A stretch of 64,000 bases of DNA from Ferruginibacter sp. (GCA_028288705.1 JAQBNH010000014.1:240334-304333), one strand, 5' to 3'; positions 8,180 through 16,752 are shown, counted from the first letter of the stretch. Notes: generated by a model not told the origin, from the letters alone. A program made the numbers and translations.

Positions 8180-8788
8180 ATGACCATAAGACAACTACTG
8201 CTAAAATTCCTTTATCCTGTATTCCGCGGGGTACAACGGCTATTTAAAAGAAACATCAAAATATTTTCATCAACAGAAAATGCGCGGCGTTCTTTTTACG
8301 ACCTGAAATATCCGGTTAATCATGGAGATGATGTGAGCTTTGAAGACTTCCGGAATAAAAAAATCCTGCTCGTAAATACTGCTTCCGATTGTGGCTTTAC
8401 CAGCCAATATGAAAGCCTGGAGAAGTTATATGAACAACATAAAGACCAGTTGATTATCCTTGCTTTCCCGGCGAATGATTTTAAAGGACAGGAGAAAAAG
8501 GACGACCAGGCGATTGCAGAATTTTGTAAGTCAAACTATCATGTGCAATTCCCTGTGATGAAGAAAAGCAAAGTGATAAAACATTCTTCTCAAAATGAAG
8601 TGTACAAATGGCTCACGGATAAAGACCGCAACGGTTGGAACGACCAGGCACCGACCTGGAATTTTTGTAAATACCTGGTGGACGAACAGGGTAACCTGAC
8701 CCATTTCTTTGAAGCAGCTATAGAACCGCTGGGGCCCGAAATGCAGTCTGCTATTGGATTGGCACCAGTTACATCACCGGGGTTATAA
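8180..8788 (+). CDS. Glutathione/thioredoxin peroxidase family protein (Cys type)
   Basis: A peroxide reductase of the GPx fold, 202 residues. The peroxidatic residue is Cys71 (NTASDCGFTSQY), so it is not a selenoprotein. Trp160 and Asn161 of the catalytic tetrad are present in TWNFCKYL. The usual FPCNQF motif reads FPANDF, so the tetrad Gln is Asp100 and the neighbouring Cys is Ala98. An N-terminal extension of about 40 residues (IRQLLLKFLYPVFRGVQRLF) looks amphipathic or membrane-associating. It follows the aldehyde dehydrogenase with a 1-bp gap. Its 3' end overlaps convergent dusB by 6 bp. Confidence 0.85.
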   Translation: MTIRQLLLKFLYPVFRGVQRLFKRNIKIFSSTENARRSFYDLKYPVNHGDDVSFEDFRNKKILLVNTASDCGFTSQYESLEKLYEQHKDQLIILAFPANDFKGQEKKDDQAIAEFCKSNYHVQFPVMKKSKVIKHSSQNEVYKWLTDKDRNGWNDQAPTWNFCKYLVDEQGNLTHFFEAAIEPLGPEMQSAIGLAPVTSPGL

Positions 8789-9820
8789 CGGGCAATTCTC
8801 GTGGTAATTAATGATCTCGATGGGAGTACGCTCGAACTCATAATTTTTATAATGCTCGCTGATCTCCTGCAACACTTCGTTTACAGCTTCCGGTGAGGTT
8901 AGCGTAACTAATTTGTAGCGGAACTCCTTAATGCCCGGCAGGCCTTTCAGGTAATTTGTATAATGGCGGCGCATTTCGTTGATGCCAACGATCGGACCTT
9001 TCCATTCAACAGATTTAAATAAATGGGTACGACAAACCTCAATACGTTCTTCCAGGGTTGGAGAAGGTAAAACAGTTTGTGTTTGCAAATAATGTTTGAT
9101 CTCCCGGAAGATCCACGGATAACCGATAGCAGCGCGGCCGATCATAATGCCATCAATGCCATAACGATTTTTATATTCAAATGCTTTCTGGCCGCTATCA
9201 ATATCGCCGTTACCAAAGATGGGAATATGCATGCGCGGATTATTCTTCACATTACCGATCAGCGTCCAGTCTGCCTCGCCTTTATACAACTGGCAGCGCG
9301 TTCGGCCATGGATCGCGAGCGCCTGAACGCCGATATCCTGCATTCGTTCTGCCACTTCTTCAATGTTCTTTGTATTGTCATCCCAGCCCAGTCGCGTTTT
9401 AACCGTCACTGGTAATTTCGTGCTTTTGATCACCGCTTCTGTGAGGCGTACCATCAGGCTGATATCCTTTAATACACCGGCGCCGGCACCTTTGCTCACT
9501 ACTTTTTTTACCGGGCAGCCAAAATTGATATCCACCAGGTCGGGATTCACCGTTTCGCAAATACGCGCGCTCATGGCCATCGCGTCTTCGTCACCGCCGA
9601 AGATCTGGATGCCGAACGGGCGCTCTTCTTCACTGAAATCCAGTTTCGCACGGCTCTTGATAGCATCTCGGATCAGGCCTTCGCTGCTGATAAATTCACT
9701 GTACATGAGATCGGCACCATTGGCCTTGCAAACCGCCCGGAAAGGCGGATCGCTCACATCTTCCATCGGTGCGAGCAGCAATGGGAATTCGGGTAACTGT
9801 ATGTTGCCAATTTTGGGCAT
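8783..9820 (-). CDS. dusB: tRNA-dihydrouridine synthase (DusB-like)
   Basis: Flavin-dependent reduction of uridine to dihydrouridine in tRNA D-loops. The 345-residue TIM-barrel protein shows LLLAPMEDVSDPPFR (residues 14-28), catalytic Cys102 in NFGCPVKKV, the glycine-rich GAGAGVL, TVKTRLGW, AIHGRTR and the FMN phosphate site IMIGRAAIG. The C-terminal helical tRNA-binding domain starts near residue 250. DusB is the commonest single Dus enzyme in Bacteroidota, but the exact uridine position is inferred only. Convergent with the peroxidase gene. Confidence 0.92.
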   Translation of the reverse strand: MPKIGNIQLPEFPLLLAPMEDVSDPPFRAVCKANGADLMYSEFISSEGLIRDAIKSRAKLDFSEEERPFGIQIFGGDEDAMAMSARICETVNPDLVDINFGCPVKKVVSKGAGAGVLKDISLMVRLTEAVIKSTKLPVTVKTRLGWDDNTKNIEEVAERMQDIGVQALAIHGRTRCQLYKGEADWTLIGNVKNNPRMHIPIFGNGDIDSGQKAFEYKNRYGIDGIMIGRAAIGYPWIFREIKHYLQTQTVLPSPTLEERIEVCRTHLFKSVEWKGPIVGINEMRRHYTNYLKGLPGIKEFRYKLVTLTSPEAVNEVLQEISEHYKNYEFERTPIEIINYHENCPL

Positions 9821-9842
9821 ATCTATTTGTATATTGCGGCTG

Positions 9843-9850
9843 CAAATTTA
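9843..9850 (-). promoter_or_regulatory. -7 element for dusB
   Basis: The minus strand reads TAAATTTG, exact TAnnTTTG, 22 bp before the dusB ATG and within the 49-bp divergent gap shared with the CPBP gene. Confidence 0.5.
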
Positions 9851-9869
9851 CATATAATCGGCTTAGCGT

Positions 9870-10859
9870 ATGCAATACAAAACTGTTAAAGGATTTTCGG
9901 GTTTCGGTCAGCTGGGAATGCTGGTACTTTTTTTAGGATTGGGTTTTATCCTTGCAGCTGCTGTTCAACTGGTTATAGCATTTCAAATGTTGCCCGCGGG
10001 TACATCGCTTGACAAGCTGGATAAAGTGTTGATGAAGGCGATGCTGGATCCTGATAACATCGGCCTCGCCCGGCTTTCCCAGGTGTTAGGTACCTTATGC
10101 CTGCTGTTTATTCCTGCAGTTCTATATTCATGGGTAACCAATGGCAGGGATAAATTCTGGCTGGGGTTTAATCCATGGCTGAATGGTTACCAGGTTGTTA
10201 TTGGCTTCTTCATCATTTTTGCCGCTAATATCATGGCGGCGCCGCTGGCAGATCTTAGCAAAGCAGTGATTGCCCATTTTCCCAAAATTGACGCATCGGC
10301 AAAAGAAATGGAACGATTGTACAATGAACAGGTGCTTGCGCTCAGCAACCTTCGTAACTGGCCGGAATATTTGATGGCCCTCGTGATCATGGCATTCTTT
10401 CCGGCGATGTTTGAAGAAGTTTTTTTTCGGGGCGCGATGCAAAACCTGCTGGTGCGCTGGTGGAAAATGCCGTTGCTCGCGATCATTTTTACCTCGCTTG
10501 TATTCAGCCTCATACATATGTCGGTTTACCTGTTTATCAGCAGGGCGGTGTTGGGCTTTGTGCTGGGATTGATCTACCACAAAACAAAAAATATCTGGGT
10601 AAATATCATCGCGCATTTTTTAAACAATGCGATCGCAGTCACTCAACTATTCTGGTTGAGTCAACAGAAGAAAAAAATAGATGTAGATCAGCTTGATATG
10701 AAAACAGATTGGTGGATGGCCTTGCTGGCATTGGCTTTCCTGATCTTTATGTTTCGTTTGCTTGATAAATATTCGGTTAAAAACCGAGAAAAAATCATGG
10801 CTAAAGAAACGTTGCTCATAGAAAAAGAAGATCCATTCCGTTCGTTCACATCAAAATAA
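9870..10859 (+). CDS. CPBP-family intramembrane metalloprotease
   Basis: A 329-residue polytopic membrane protein with about eight hydrophobic segments. The CPBP (Abi/CAAX-protease-like) motifs are complete: EEVFFRG near residues 181-187, FSLIHMS near 210, and HFLNNA near 248. These supply the glutamates and histidines of the intramembrane active site. Substrates are unknown; family members cleave prenylated proteins, process bacteriocins or regulate signalling. It lies 6 bp upstream of cdsA on the same strand and is probably co-transcribed with it. Confidence 0.88.
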   Translation: MQYKTVKGFSGFGQLGMLVLFLGLGFILAAAVQLVIAFQMLPAGTSLDKLDKVLMKAMLDPDNIGLARLSQVLGTLCLLFIPAVLYSWVTNGRDKFWLGFNPWLNGYQVVIGFFIIFAANIMAAPLADLSKAVIAHFPKIDASAKEMERLYNEQVLALSNLRNWPEYLMALVIMAFFPAMFEEVFFRGAMQNLLVRWWKMPLLAIIFTSLVFSLIHMSVYLFISRAVLGFVLGLIYHKTKNIWVNIIAHFLNNAIAVTQLFWLSQQKKKIDVDQLDMKTDWWMALLALAFLIFMFRLLDKYSVKNREKIMAKETLLIEKEDPFRSFTSK

Positions 10860-10865
10860 TTCCAC

Positions 10866-11576
10866 TTGGCTATAAATGTAGCAACGCTTAAAACAAGGTC
10901 GCTGACCGCATTGATATTTGTCCTCGTCATGTTTGCCGGATTGTTTATCAATGGATATACTTTCAGCGCACTTTTTATCATCGTGATGCTGGGTTGCCTG
11001 TATGAATTCGTGAAGTTGATGAAGAAGATCTCGCCATCGGGTTATGGATATTATCTCCCGCTTGGCTTGTTGTACATTGTGTTACCCATCCTGATGCTGC
11101 TGGAATTAGGCCTGGAAATGAAAATCGAAACGGCAGGCCCAACACCTGATAATGATGTGTTTTATCAGCCATTATTTCCCTGCGCGATTATTTTTTCAAT
11201 CTGGATCAACGATACGATGGCTTATATCGTTGGATCGTTCATTGGCAAAACCCCGTTCTCGCCCATTTCTCCTAAAAAGACCTGGGAAGGCACGATTGGC
11301 GGAGCGATTTTATGTGTTGCCTTGATCGGGTTGTTGGGGTCTCTGATCCCTCCTGCTAAATCGGTCCCGCTAAAACACTGGCTGGTAATTGCTGCCACCG
11401 CAGCGGTTTTTGGCACATTAGGCGATCTGCTCGAAAGCAAATTAAAAAGAGTGGCAGGGGTGAAAGACAGCGGAACTTTTATGCCGGGTCACGGTGGATT
11501 TCTCGATCGCTTTGATTCGCTGCTGATCGCTACGCCATTCGTTTGGGCATATATTCATTTCGTAATGATCCGCTAG
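10866..11576 (+). CDS. cdsA: Phosphatidate cytidylyltransferase
   Basis: Makes CDP-diacylglycerol from phosphatidic acid and CTP, the branch point of phospholipid synthesis, in the inner membrane. The 236-residue product has several membrane helices, the conserved SPKKTWEG motif and the C-terminal signature DLLESKLKRVAGVKDSG...PGHGGFLDRFDS. It is shorter than many CdsA proteins (about 270) because the N-terminal helices are fewer. The start is a TTG at 10866, since no ATG precedes the first helix. The psd homologue follows 68 bp later, so consecutive steps to phosphatidylethanolamine are clustered. Confidence 0.93.
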   Translation: MAINVATLKTRSLTALIFVLVMFAGLFINGYTFSALFIIVMLGCLYEFVKLMKKISPSGYGYYLPLGLLYIVLPILMLLELGLEMKIETAGPTPDNDVFYQPLFPCAIIFSIWINDTMAYIVGSFIGKTPFSPISPKKTWEGTIGGAILCVALIGLLGSLIPPAKSVPLKHWLVIAATAAVFGTLGDLLESKLKRVAGVKDSGTFMPGHGGFLDRFDSLLIATPFVWAYIHFVMIR

Positions 11577-11619
11577 TAACTCTTGCCTTGTTTTCCTTCT
11601 TTCCAATGGAGTAAAAACG

Positions 11620-11627
11620 TACATTTG
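11620..11627 (+). promoter_or_regulatory. -7 element upstream of psd
   Basis: TACATTTG, exact TAnnTTTG, 17 bp before the psd ATG, giving a leader of about 12 nt. Confidence 0.5.
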
Positions 11628-11644
11628 CGGTTCAATTTTTTAAA

Positions 11645-12301
11645 ATGACGATACACAAAGAAGGTTATAAATCCATCGCTTTAGTTACGCTGATCTTTGC
11701 AGCACTGAATGTCCTGTTATTCTGGTTTTTCGGGGCTTCGCTGCTCTGGCTTTGTATCGCCATTTTTATCATCTCCCTCATTTTTGTGCTGTTCGTTGTG
11801 TCTTTTTTCAGGATTCCGTCGCGCAGCCATACTATTCATGAAGCTTCCGTTGTTTCACCTTGTGATGGAAAAGTAGTGGTGATCGAAGAAATTACGGACG
11901 TTGAATATTTCAAAGACAAACGAGTGCAGGTTTCTATCTTTATGAGCCCTGCCAATGTGCACGTGAATCGCAACCCGATCAGCGGAGAAGTGATCTACAA
12001 TCAATACCATAAAGGAAAATACCTGGTTGCCTGGAATCCCAAATCATCAACAGAAAATGAACGTCATTCCGTAGTCATCAGAAAAGGAGGCATCGATATT
12101 TTAGTAAAACAGATTGCAGGCGCGGTAGCCAAGCGTATCGTGAATTACCTGGAAGTGGGCCAAAAAGTGCAACAGGGCGATGAACTTGGATTTATTAAGT
12201 TTGGTAGCCGCGTCGACCTGATTTTGCCCGTAGGAACCAAGATCAATGTTAAGCTGAACGAGGTAGTTCAGGGCGGCGTTTCTGTTATCGCAACGATCTG
12301 A
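11645..12301 (+). CDS. psd: Phosphatidylserine decarboxylase family protein
   Basis: Converts phosphatidylserine to phosphatidylethanolamine, the main Bacteroidota phospholipid. The 218-residue short-form protein has two N-terminal membrane segments (about 12-53), VSPCDGKVV (70-78), FMSPANVHVNR (99-109) and the self-cleavage site FGSRVD with Gly187-Ser188, where Ser becomes the pyruvoyl group. The family more often has LGST; the FGSR variant is that of the short archaeal/Bacteroidota type. It follows cdsA. Confidence 0.92.
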   Translation: MTIHKEGYKSIALVTLIFAALNVLLFWFFGASLLWLCIAIFIISLIFVLFVVSFFRIPSRSHTIHEASVVSPCDGKVVVIEEITDVEYFKDKRVQVSIFMSPANVHVNRNPISGEVIYNQYHKGKYLVAWNPKSSTENERHSVVIRKGGIDILVKQIAGAVAKRIVNYLEVGQKVQQGDELGFIKFGSRVDLILPVGTKINVKLNEVVQGGVSVIATI

Positions 12302-12389
12302 TGATTGTGTAGAATTTAACAGGGGCATATTTGCAACCGGCAATTTAAAACATAGATTTACGTTTTATCACCAATTAATAAATGCTTAT

Positions 12390-12560
12390 ATGAAAAAAGT
12401 TTTTTTACTCGCTTCTGCCGCGTTCCTTTTTGCTTCAGTATCATTTGCTGATAATGGCGGAAAAAAGAAGAAATGTGCTAAAGGACAATCTTGCTGCACA
12501 AAAACTGCAAAAGCAAAATCCTGCTGCAAAACAAAAACTGCCAGTACAGTAAAAATGTAA
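12390..12560 (+). CDS. Small secreted Lys/Cys-rich peptide of unknown function
   Basis: A 56-residue ORF. The signal peptide MKKVFLLASAAFLFASVSFA is textbook, with cleavage expected before DNGGKKKK. The mature part of about 36 residues is very basic and carries five cysteines as C-A-K-G-Q-S-CC and K-S-CC, flanked by TKTAKAK and KTKT. The two CC pairs suggest metal binding or disulfides in the periplasm. I do not recognise the family. It stands alone, with 88 bp upstream and its own terminator downstream, which supports a real transcript. A copper or other metal-binding role is only a guess. Confidence 0.7.
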   Translation: MKKVFLLASAAFLFASVSFADNGGKKKKCAKGQSCCTKTAKAKSCCKTKTASTVKM

Positions 12561-12580
12561 TGCGTTTTTAGAATTTATTG

Positions 12581-12605
12581 AACCTCCGTAAAGGAGGTTT
12601 TTTTT
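12581..12605 (+). terminator. Terminator after the small Cys-rich peptide gene
   Basis: Perfect 7-bp stem AACCTCC/GGAGGTT with loop GTAAA followed by eight Ts, 20 bp past the stop codon. Confidence 0.9.
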
Positions 12606-12609
12606 ATGC

Positions 12610-13311
12610 CTAAAAAATTGCTTCCAGTTGGTTAAGATGAGTGATCGTGTGGGTAGGTTTTATCAACGATTCGCCGGCATTGATATGATTTACGTAAATG
12701 CAATCCATACCGGCATTGATGGCGCCCTGGATATCTGCATCAAGGTTGTCTCCGATCATAATACATTCGCTAACTGTTGTGCCAGCTTTCATCACGGCGT
12801 AGTCGAAGATTTCTTTTTTAGGCTTCAAGCTGTTGCTGCCTTCAGATGTGATCACGTGCGTGAAAAAAGGAGCAAGGCCGCTATGTGTTAATTTGCTCCA
12901 CTGTGTTTTCTCAAAGCCGTTAGTGATGAGGTGAAGCTGGTAATTTTTATCACGGAGATATTGAAGGATCTCTAACGTATGCGGAAACACTTCTTTTTTC
13001 GTGGGCAGGATCTCCATGAATTTTCCACTGATATCCCTGGCAAGTATTTCATCCGCGATTTTAAAATCAAGCAAGGTTCGCCACATTCTCCGCCACTTTA
13101 ATTCCTCGGCATTAATAAATCCTTTTTGATAGCGCTCCCACAAGATCTCGTTGTGATAAAGATATTTGCGGTAAAAGTCTTCAAACTCTGCTTTTACTTT
13201 TGTCTCCAGTTCAAAGTGCGCATAAATATCAGTAAGGGTAGCATGAGCATTGCGGTCGAAATCCCAAAGTGTATGATCCAGGTCGAAAAAAATATGTTTA
13301 TAGGAAGGCAT
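12610..13311 (-). CDS. yjjG: HAD-superfamily hydrolase, YjjG-type nucleotidase
   Basis: A 233-residue haloacid-dehalogenase phosphatase. The nucleophile motif FFDLDHTLWDFD gives Asp10 and Asp12; motif II is LITNGFEKTQ; motif III Lys is in SLKPKKEIF; motif IV is MIGDNLDADIQGA. The WDFDRNA cap pattern and the whole length match YjjG/YfnB noncanonical pyrimidine nucleotidases, which clear aberrant nucleoside monophosphates. Substrate assignment is by family only. It is divergent from the SDR gene with 76 bp between starts. Confidence 0.85.
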   Translation of the reverse strand: MPSYKHIFFDLDHTLWDFDRNAHATLTDIYAHFELETKVKAEFEDFYRKYLYHNEILWERYQKGFINAEELKWRRMWRTLLDFKIADEILARDISGKFMEILPTKKEVFPHTLEILQYLRDKNYQLHLITNGFEKTQWSKLTHSGLAPFFTHVITSEGSNSLKPKKEIFDYAVMKAGTTVSECIMIGDNLDADIQGAINAGMDCIYVNHINAGESLIKPTHTITHLNQLEAIF

Positions 13312-13338
13312 TAAAAATGTACTTTATAGATGAAGGGC

Positions 13339-13346
13339 TAACTTTA
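13339..13346 (+). promoter_or_regulatory. Candidate -7 element for the SDR gene
   Basis: TAACTTTA differs from TAnnTTTG only at the last base and lies 42 bp before the SDR start. It is a mirror image of the yjjG -7 element 11 bp away. Confidence 0.35.
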
Positions 13347-13356
13347 CGCCAGGTTA

Positions 13357-13364
13357 CAAAGTTA
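13357..13364 (-). promoter_or_regulatory. -7 element for yjjG
   Basis: The minus strand reads TAACTTTG, exact TAnnTTTG, 45 bp before the yjjG start. Confidence 0.5.
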
Positions 13365-13387
13365 CTAATCAATTTTTATCTCCTAAC

Positions 13388-14086
13388 ATGAACATTGTTA
13401 TAACCGGCGCCAGTAAAGGAATTGGAAGGGCTATTGCTGAGGCATTTGCTACAGAAGGCCATACGCTGTTGCTTTGCGCGCGTAACGAAGAAACGTTAAC
13501 ATCAACCGTTGGTGATCTTTCTAAGAGATTTCCGCATTCCAACGTACAATGTTTTGTCGCGGATCTTTCGGTAAAAGAAGAAGTGTACGCATTTGCCCAA
13601 TGGTGCCTGCAACAAGGCGTGCCGGAAGCGATCATCAATAACGCGGGGCAATACCTGCCGGGTAACCTCCTGAACGAAGCCGAAGGAAGCCTTGAAAAAA
13701 TGATCGATACAAACCTGATGAGTGCTTATCATCTTGTGCGTAAACTTGTACCTGTGATGAAAGACAAAAAGCGCGGACATATTTTCAATATCTGCTCTGT
13801 TGCTTCTCTTCATGCCTACGAAGGAGGCGGCGGTTACAGCGTGAGTAAATTTGCATTGAACGGATTCAGCCAAAACCTGAGGCATGAGCTAAAGGCTTTC
13901 GGCATCAAAGTAACAGCGGTATTTCCTGGAGCAGTGCTTACAGATTCATGGGCTGGATTTGATAACAGTGATCAACGTATCATGGAAGCATCAGATATAG
14001 CTTCGATGATCGTCGCTGCGAGTAAATTATCCGTCCAGGCTGTAGTGGAAGAAATTATTGTGCGTCCGCAACTTGGGGATCTATAA
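13388..14086 (+). CDS. Short-chain dehydrogenase/reductase
   Basis: A 232-residue classical SDR. The Rossmann glycine motif is TGASKGIGRA (6-15), NNAG is at 84-87, and the catalytic set is Ser137, Tyr150 and Lys154 (YSVSK). Residues after strand 2 (ARNEE) suggest NADP preference. The substrate is not deducible: the protein resembles the broad ketoacyl reductase/sepiapterin-reductase-like groups. It is a single gene with its own divergent promoter region. Confidence 0.88.
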   Translation: MNIVITGASKGIGRAIAEAFATEGHTLLLCARNEETLTSTVGDLSKRFPHSNVQCFVADLSVKEEVYAFAQWCLQQGVPEAIINNAGQYLPGNLLNEAEGSLEKMIDTNLMSAYHLVRKLVPVMKDKKRGHIFNICSVASLHAYEGGGGYSVSKFALNGFSQNLRHELKAFGIKVTAVFPGAVLTDSWAGFDNSDQRIMEASDIASMIVAASKLSVQAVVEEIIVRPQLGDL

Positions 14087-14145
14087 TTAACAGTTTCTTA
14101 AAAAGTTTTAGGCTTTAGATAACGGGGGCTGGAAAGCAGTTAACC

Positions 14146-14153
14146 TATTTTTG
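14146..14153 (+). promoter_or_regulatory. -7 element upstream of batD
   Basis: TATTTTTG, exact TAnnTTTG, 20 bp before the batD ATG. Confidence 0.5.
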
Positions 14154-14173
14154 CGGTTGATGACGAGTGTTTT

Positions 14174-16048
14174 ATGAATCTAGCTTTAAAAAAAATATGG
14201 TTTGCCGTTATCCTGATTTTTTTCGTGCACGCAGTAAATGCACAAACTAATTTTACTGCAACCATTTATCCCACACAGATCGCAAAGGACGAATATGCTA
14301 CACTTAGGCTGATCGTAGAAAACGCCGCGAGCATCAAAGAAATTCAACCCCCATCTTTTAAAAATTTCAGGGTCGTCAGCGGCCCCACCCAGGAAAGCGG
14401 GATGAGTAGTGTAAATGGCGCTACCAGCCAGTATGTGGCCTTGAGTTTTATATTGCAACCAACGAAGACAGGTAAGCTTACGCTTTCCGGTGCGTCTGCG
14501 GTCGTTTCGGGAAAGCGGATAAATGCAAAACCTGTTAGCCTAACGGTAACGAATAGCTTAAGCGGTAATGCGCCGGTAAATCCTCTCCTGATGTCGTCGC
14601 TTGCAGATGACGACCGCGGAGCTGTTTCTTTTAAAGACTATATCCTTAAGCCTGGTGAAGACGTTGTACAAAAGGTTTCAAAGAACATGCAACTTAGGCT
14701 GGCGACCGATAAAACCAGTTGCTATGTTGGTGAACCAATTGTTGCTTCGTACAAATTATATACAAGGCTGAAGAGCGACAGCAAACTTTCAAAAAATCCT
14801 TCGTTTAATGGCTTCTCTGTCATCGATCTGCAGCAACCCGATGCAACAACTTATACGCGTGAAACGATCAACGGCCGGGAATTTAATGTGTATACGATCC
14901 GCAAAGCGCAGTTGTACCCGCTTCAACCGGGCCCTGTAGAGCTAGAAACTGCTACGCTGGATAACCAGATCGATTTCATCAAAGAAGAAGACAGCCGCAG
15001 GCAAAACATTGATGACGGCTTTGGCGGGTTCAATATCAGCCCGGATGCTATGGTCAGCCAGTCTGTAAGTCTCAGCAGCAAGGCTGTAACCATACAGGTA
15101 AAACCTTTGCCTGAAGCAGGAAAGCCGGCGTCTTTTGCCGGTGCTGTAGGAAATTTCAGGATAGAGTGGGGATTAGAAAAAAATAATTTTACGACAGATG
15201 AGTCTGGTGCATTGCTGGTAAAGATCAGCGGCAGCGGCAACCTGCAACTGATTACCGCACCGGAGATTAGCTGGCCGGCGGGAGTAGATGGTTTTGAGCC
15301 GAGGTTGATCGACCAGATGGTCACCACAACGGTGCCGGTTAGTGGCAGCAAAGTGTTCCGGTTTTCATTCGCCGCTCAACAGGCAGGAACTTACCAGTTG
15401 AAACCATTGTATTTTTCTTATTTCAATCCTGTTACCGGTGTATATAAGACGGATAGCACCGGGCCGCTTACCGTCACCGTTACACAGGGATCCGGTAAAT
15501 CGGTTTATGCAGATGATATCAGGGAAAGGCGCCCGGTTTCCTTTCTAAATAATTTTATCAATCACCGTAATTGGGTGATCGCTTTTGTGATTGGGCTTGC
15601 CATTTTAGGCCTCGGTATCTGGATCTGGCGTGAAAAAAATACGCCCCCCGTAATTGAACCGGTTAAGACTGATATTGATAATGAAAAAATGAATAAGGTG
15701 CTGGAAGTATCGGCAAACAACCAGCAGAATCCATTGGAAGAAACGGAGGCCTGCCTTTACCGTGTTGATTGCATTGATTTTTATGTGCTGCTCAACAAAG
15801 AGATCAGGCAATACCTGGCTCATAAATTTTCTTTATCTGCAACCGATATCAGTGCTAAAACTGTGGCAACAGTTATGGACCGGTCCGGGATCGGTAACAA
15901 TATCGTGTTACAGTTGCAGCAATTGTTACAGGAGATCGAATGGCGGCTGTATACGCCCTTCGAGCAGGAAGATCAGCGGATGGGGTTATACACCAGGGCG
16001 CAGGCACTGATCCAGCTCATTAATATGGAGTTTGTTACTGTTCTGTAA
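14174..16048 (+). CDS. batD: BatD-family protein
   Basis: A 624-residue exported membrane-anchored protein of the BatD family (Bacteroides aerotolerance cluster). It has a signal peptide (LALKKIWFAVILIFFVHAVNAQ), long beta-rich Ig-like repeats (about 25-440: VSLTVTNSL, KNMQLRLATDKTSCYVGEPI), a transmembrane helix near 466-484 (NWVIAFVIGLAILGLGIWIW) and a cytoplasmic helical domain to the C-terminus. BatD usually sits beside batA/B/C and a MoxR ATPase. None of these is nearby, so this is a stand-alone copy. The 3' end overlaps the convergent response regulator by 14 bp. Confidence 0.85.
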   Translation: MNLALKKIWFAVILIFFVHAVNAQTNFTATIYPTQIAKDEYATLRLIVENAASIKEIQPPSFKNFRVVSGPTQESGMSSVNGATSQYVALSFILQPTKTGKLTLSGASAVVSGKRINAKPVSLTVTNSLSGNAPVNPLLMSSLADDDRGAVSFKDYILKPGEDVVQKVSKNMQLRLATDKTSCYVGEPIVASYKLYTRLKSDSKLSKNPSFNGFSVIDLQQPDATTYTRETINGREFNVYTIRKAQLYPLQPGPVELETATLDNQIDFIKEEDSRRQNIDDGFGGFNISPDAMVSQSVSLSSKAVTIQVKPLPEAGKPASFAGAVGNFRIEWGLEKNNFTTDESGALLVKISGSGNLQLITAPEISWPAGVDGFEPRLIDQMVTTTVPVSGSKVFRFSFAAQQAGTYQLKPLYFSYFNPVTGVYKTDSTGPLTVTVTQGSGKSVYADDIRERRPVSFLNNFINHRNWVIAFVIGLAILGLGIWIWREKNTPPVIEPVKTDIDNEKMNKVLEVSANNQQNPLEETEACLYRVDCIDFYVLLNKEIRQYLAHKFSLSATDISAKTVATVMDRSGIGNNIVLQLQQLLQEIEWRLYTPFEQEDQRMGLYTRAQALIQLINMEFVTVL

Positions 16049-16742
16049 ACTTGTACCCTACACCCCGTACAGAATGAAAATATTCAGGATTGCGGCTATC
16101 CGCTTCAAAATATTTTCTAAAATTTAAAATGAAATTATCGATGGTGCGTGTCGTTGGATAAACATTGTATCCCCATACAGATTGTAAGATTTTTTCTCTC
16201 GTTACCACCTCGTTTTTATTTTCGATCAGTAACTTCAACAGCATTACTTCTTTTTTTGTGAGCATGAGTTTTTCCCCGTCTTTGTTGTAACACTCCAGTG
16301 CTTTGAAATCGATTTTATTTTTACCAAATGTATAAATATCCGGCAGTGGCTGTTTAAGCGAAAGTTGCTCTCCCTTTTTAATGAGTTTATTTACGCGCAG
16401 TAGTAATTCTTCCAGGTTAAAAGGTTTAGTCAGGTAATCATCTGCACCTTTTTTTAATCCCAGCACACGATCAGCGCTGCTGTTTTTTGCGCTGAGAATG
16501 AGGATCGGAATTTCGGCATTGGTTAAACGGATCGTTTCTAAAACCGTTATCCCGTCTACTTCCGGGAGCATCACATCTAAGATTATCAGATCAAAATATT
16601 CCTGTTGCACCACTTTAAGTGCTTCTGCGCCATCATAACTGCTCGTTACTTCATATCCTTCCATTTCAAGATTTAAACGCAGCGCTTCCTGGAGATTTTC
16701 TTCATCTTCCACCAGTAATATTGAGAATGTTTTTTGTGCCAT
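16035..16742 (-). CDS. OmpR/PhoB-family response regulator
   Basis: A DNA-binding response regulator of 235 residues from the ATG at 16742. The receiver domain has acidic pocket EDE (12-14), phosphoacceptor Asp56 (LIILDVMLP) and Lys106 (TKPF). The C-terminal winged helix ends with GYNVYPTTRTIDNFILNFRKYFE...HSVRGVGYKF. A longer start at 16766 would overlap the upstream kinase gene and adds no conserved residues. It forms a two-component system with the kinase 10 bp upstream. The target genes are not evident; a Pho role is possible but not shown. Confidence 0.92.
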   Translation of the reverse strand: MAQKTFSILLVEDEENLQEALRLNLEMEGYEVTSSYDGAEALKVVQQEYFDLIILDVMLPEVDGITVLETIRLTNAEIPILILSAKNSSADRVLGLKKGADDYLTKPFNLEELLLRVNKLIKKGEQLSLKQPLPDIYTFGKNKIDFKALECYNKDGEKLMLTKKEVMLLKLLIENKNEVVTREKILQSVWGYNVYPTTRTIDNFILNFRKYFEADSRNPEYFHSVRGVGYKFTEQ

Positions 16743-16752
16743 AGAATTGAGT

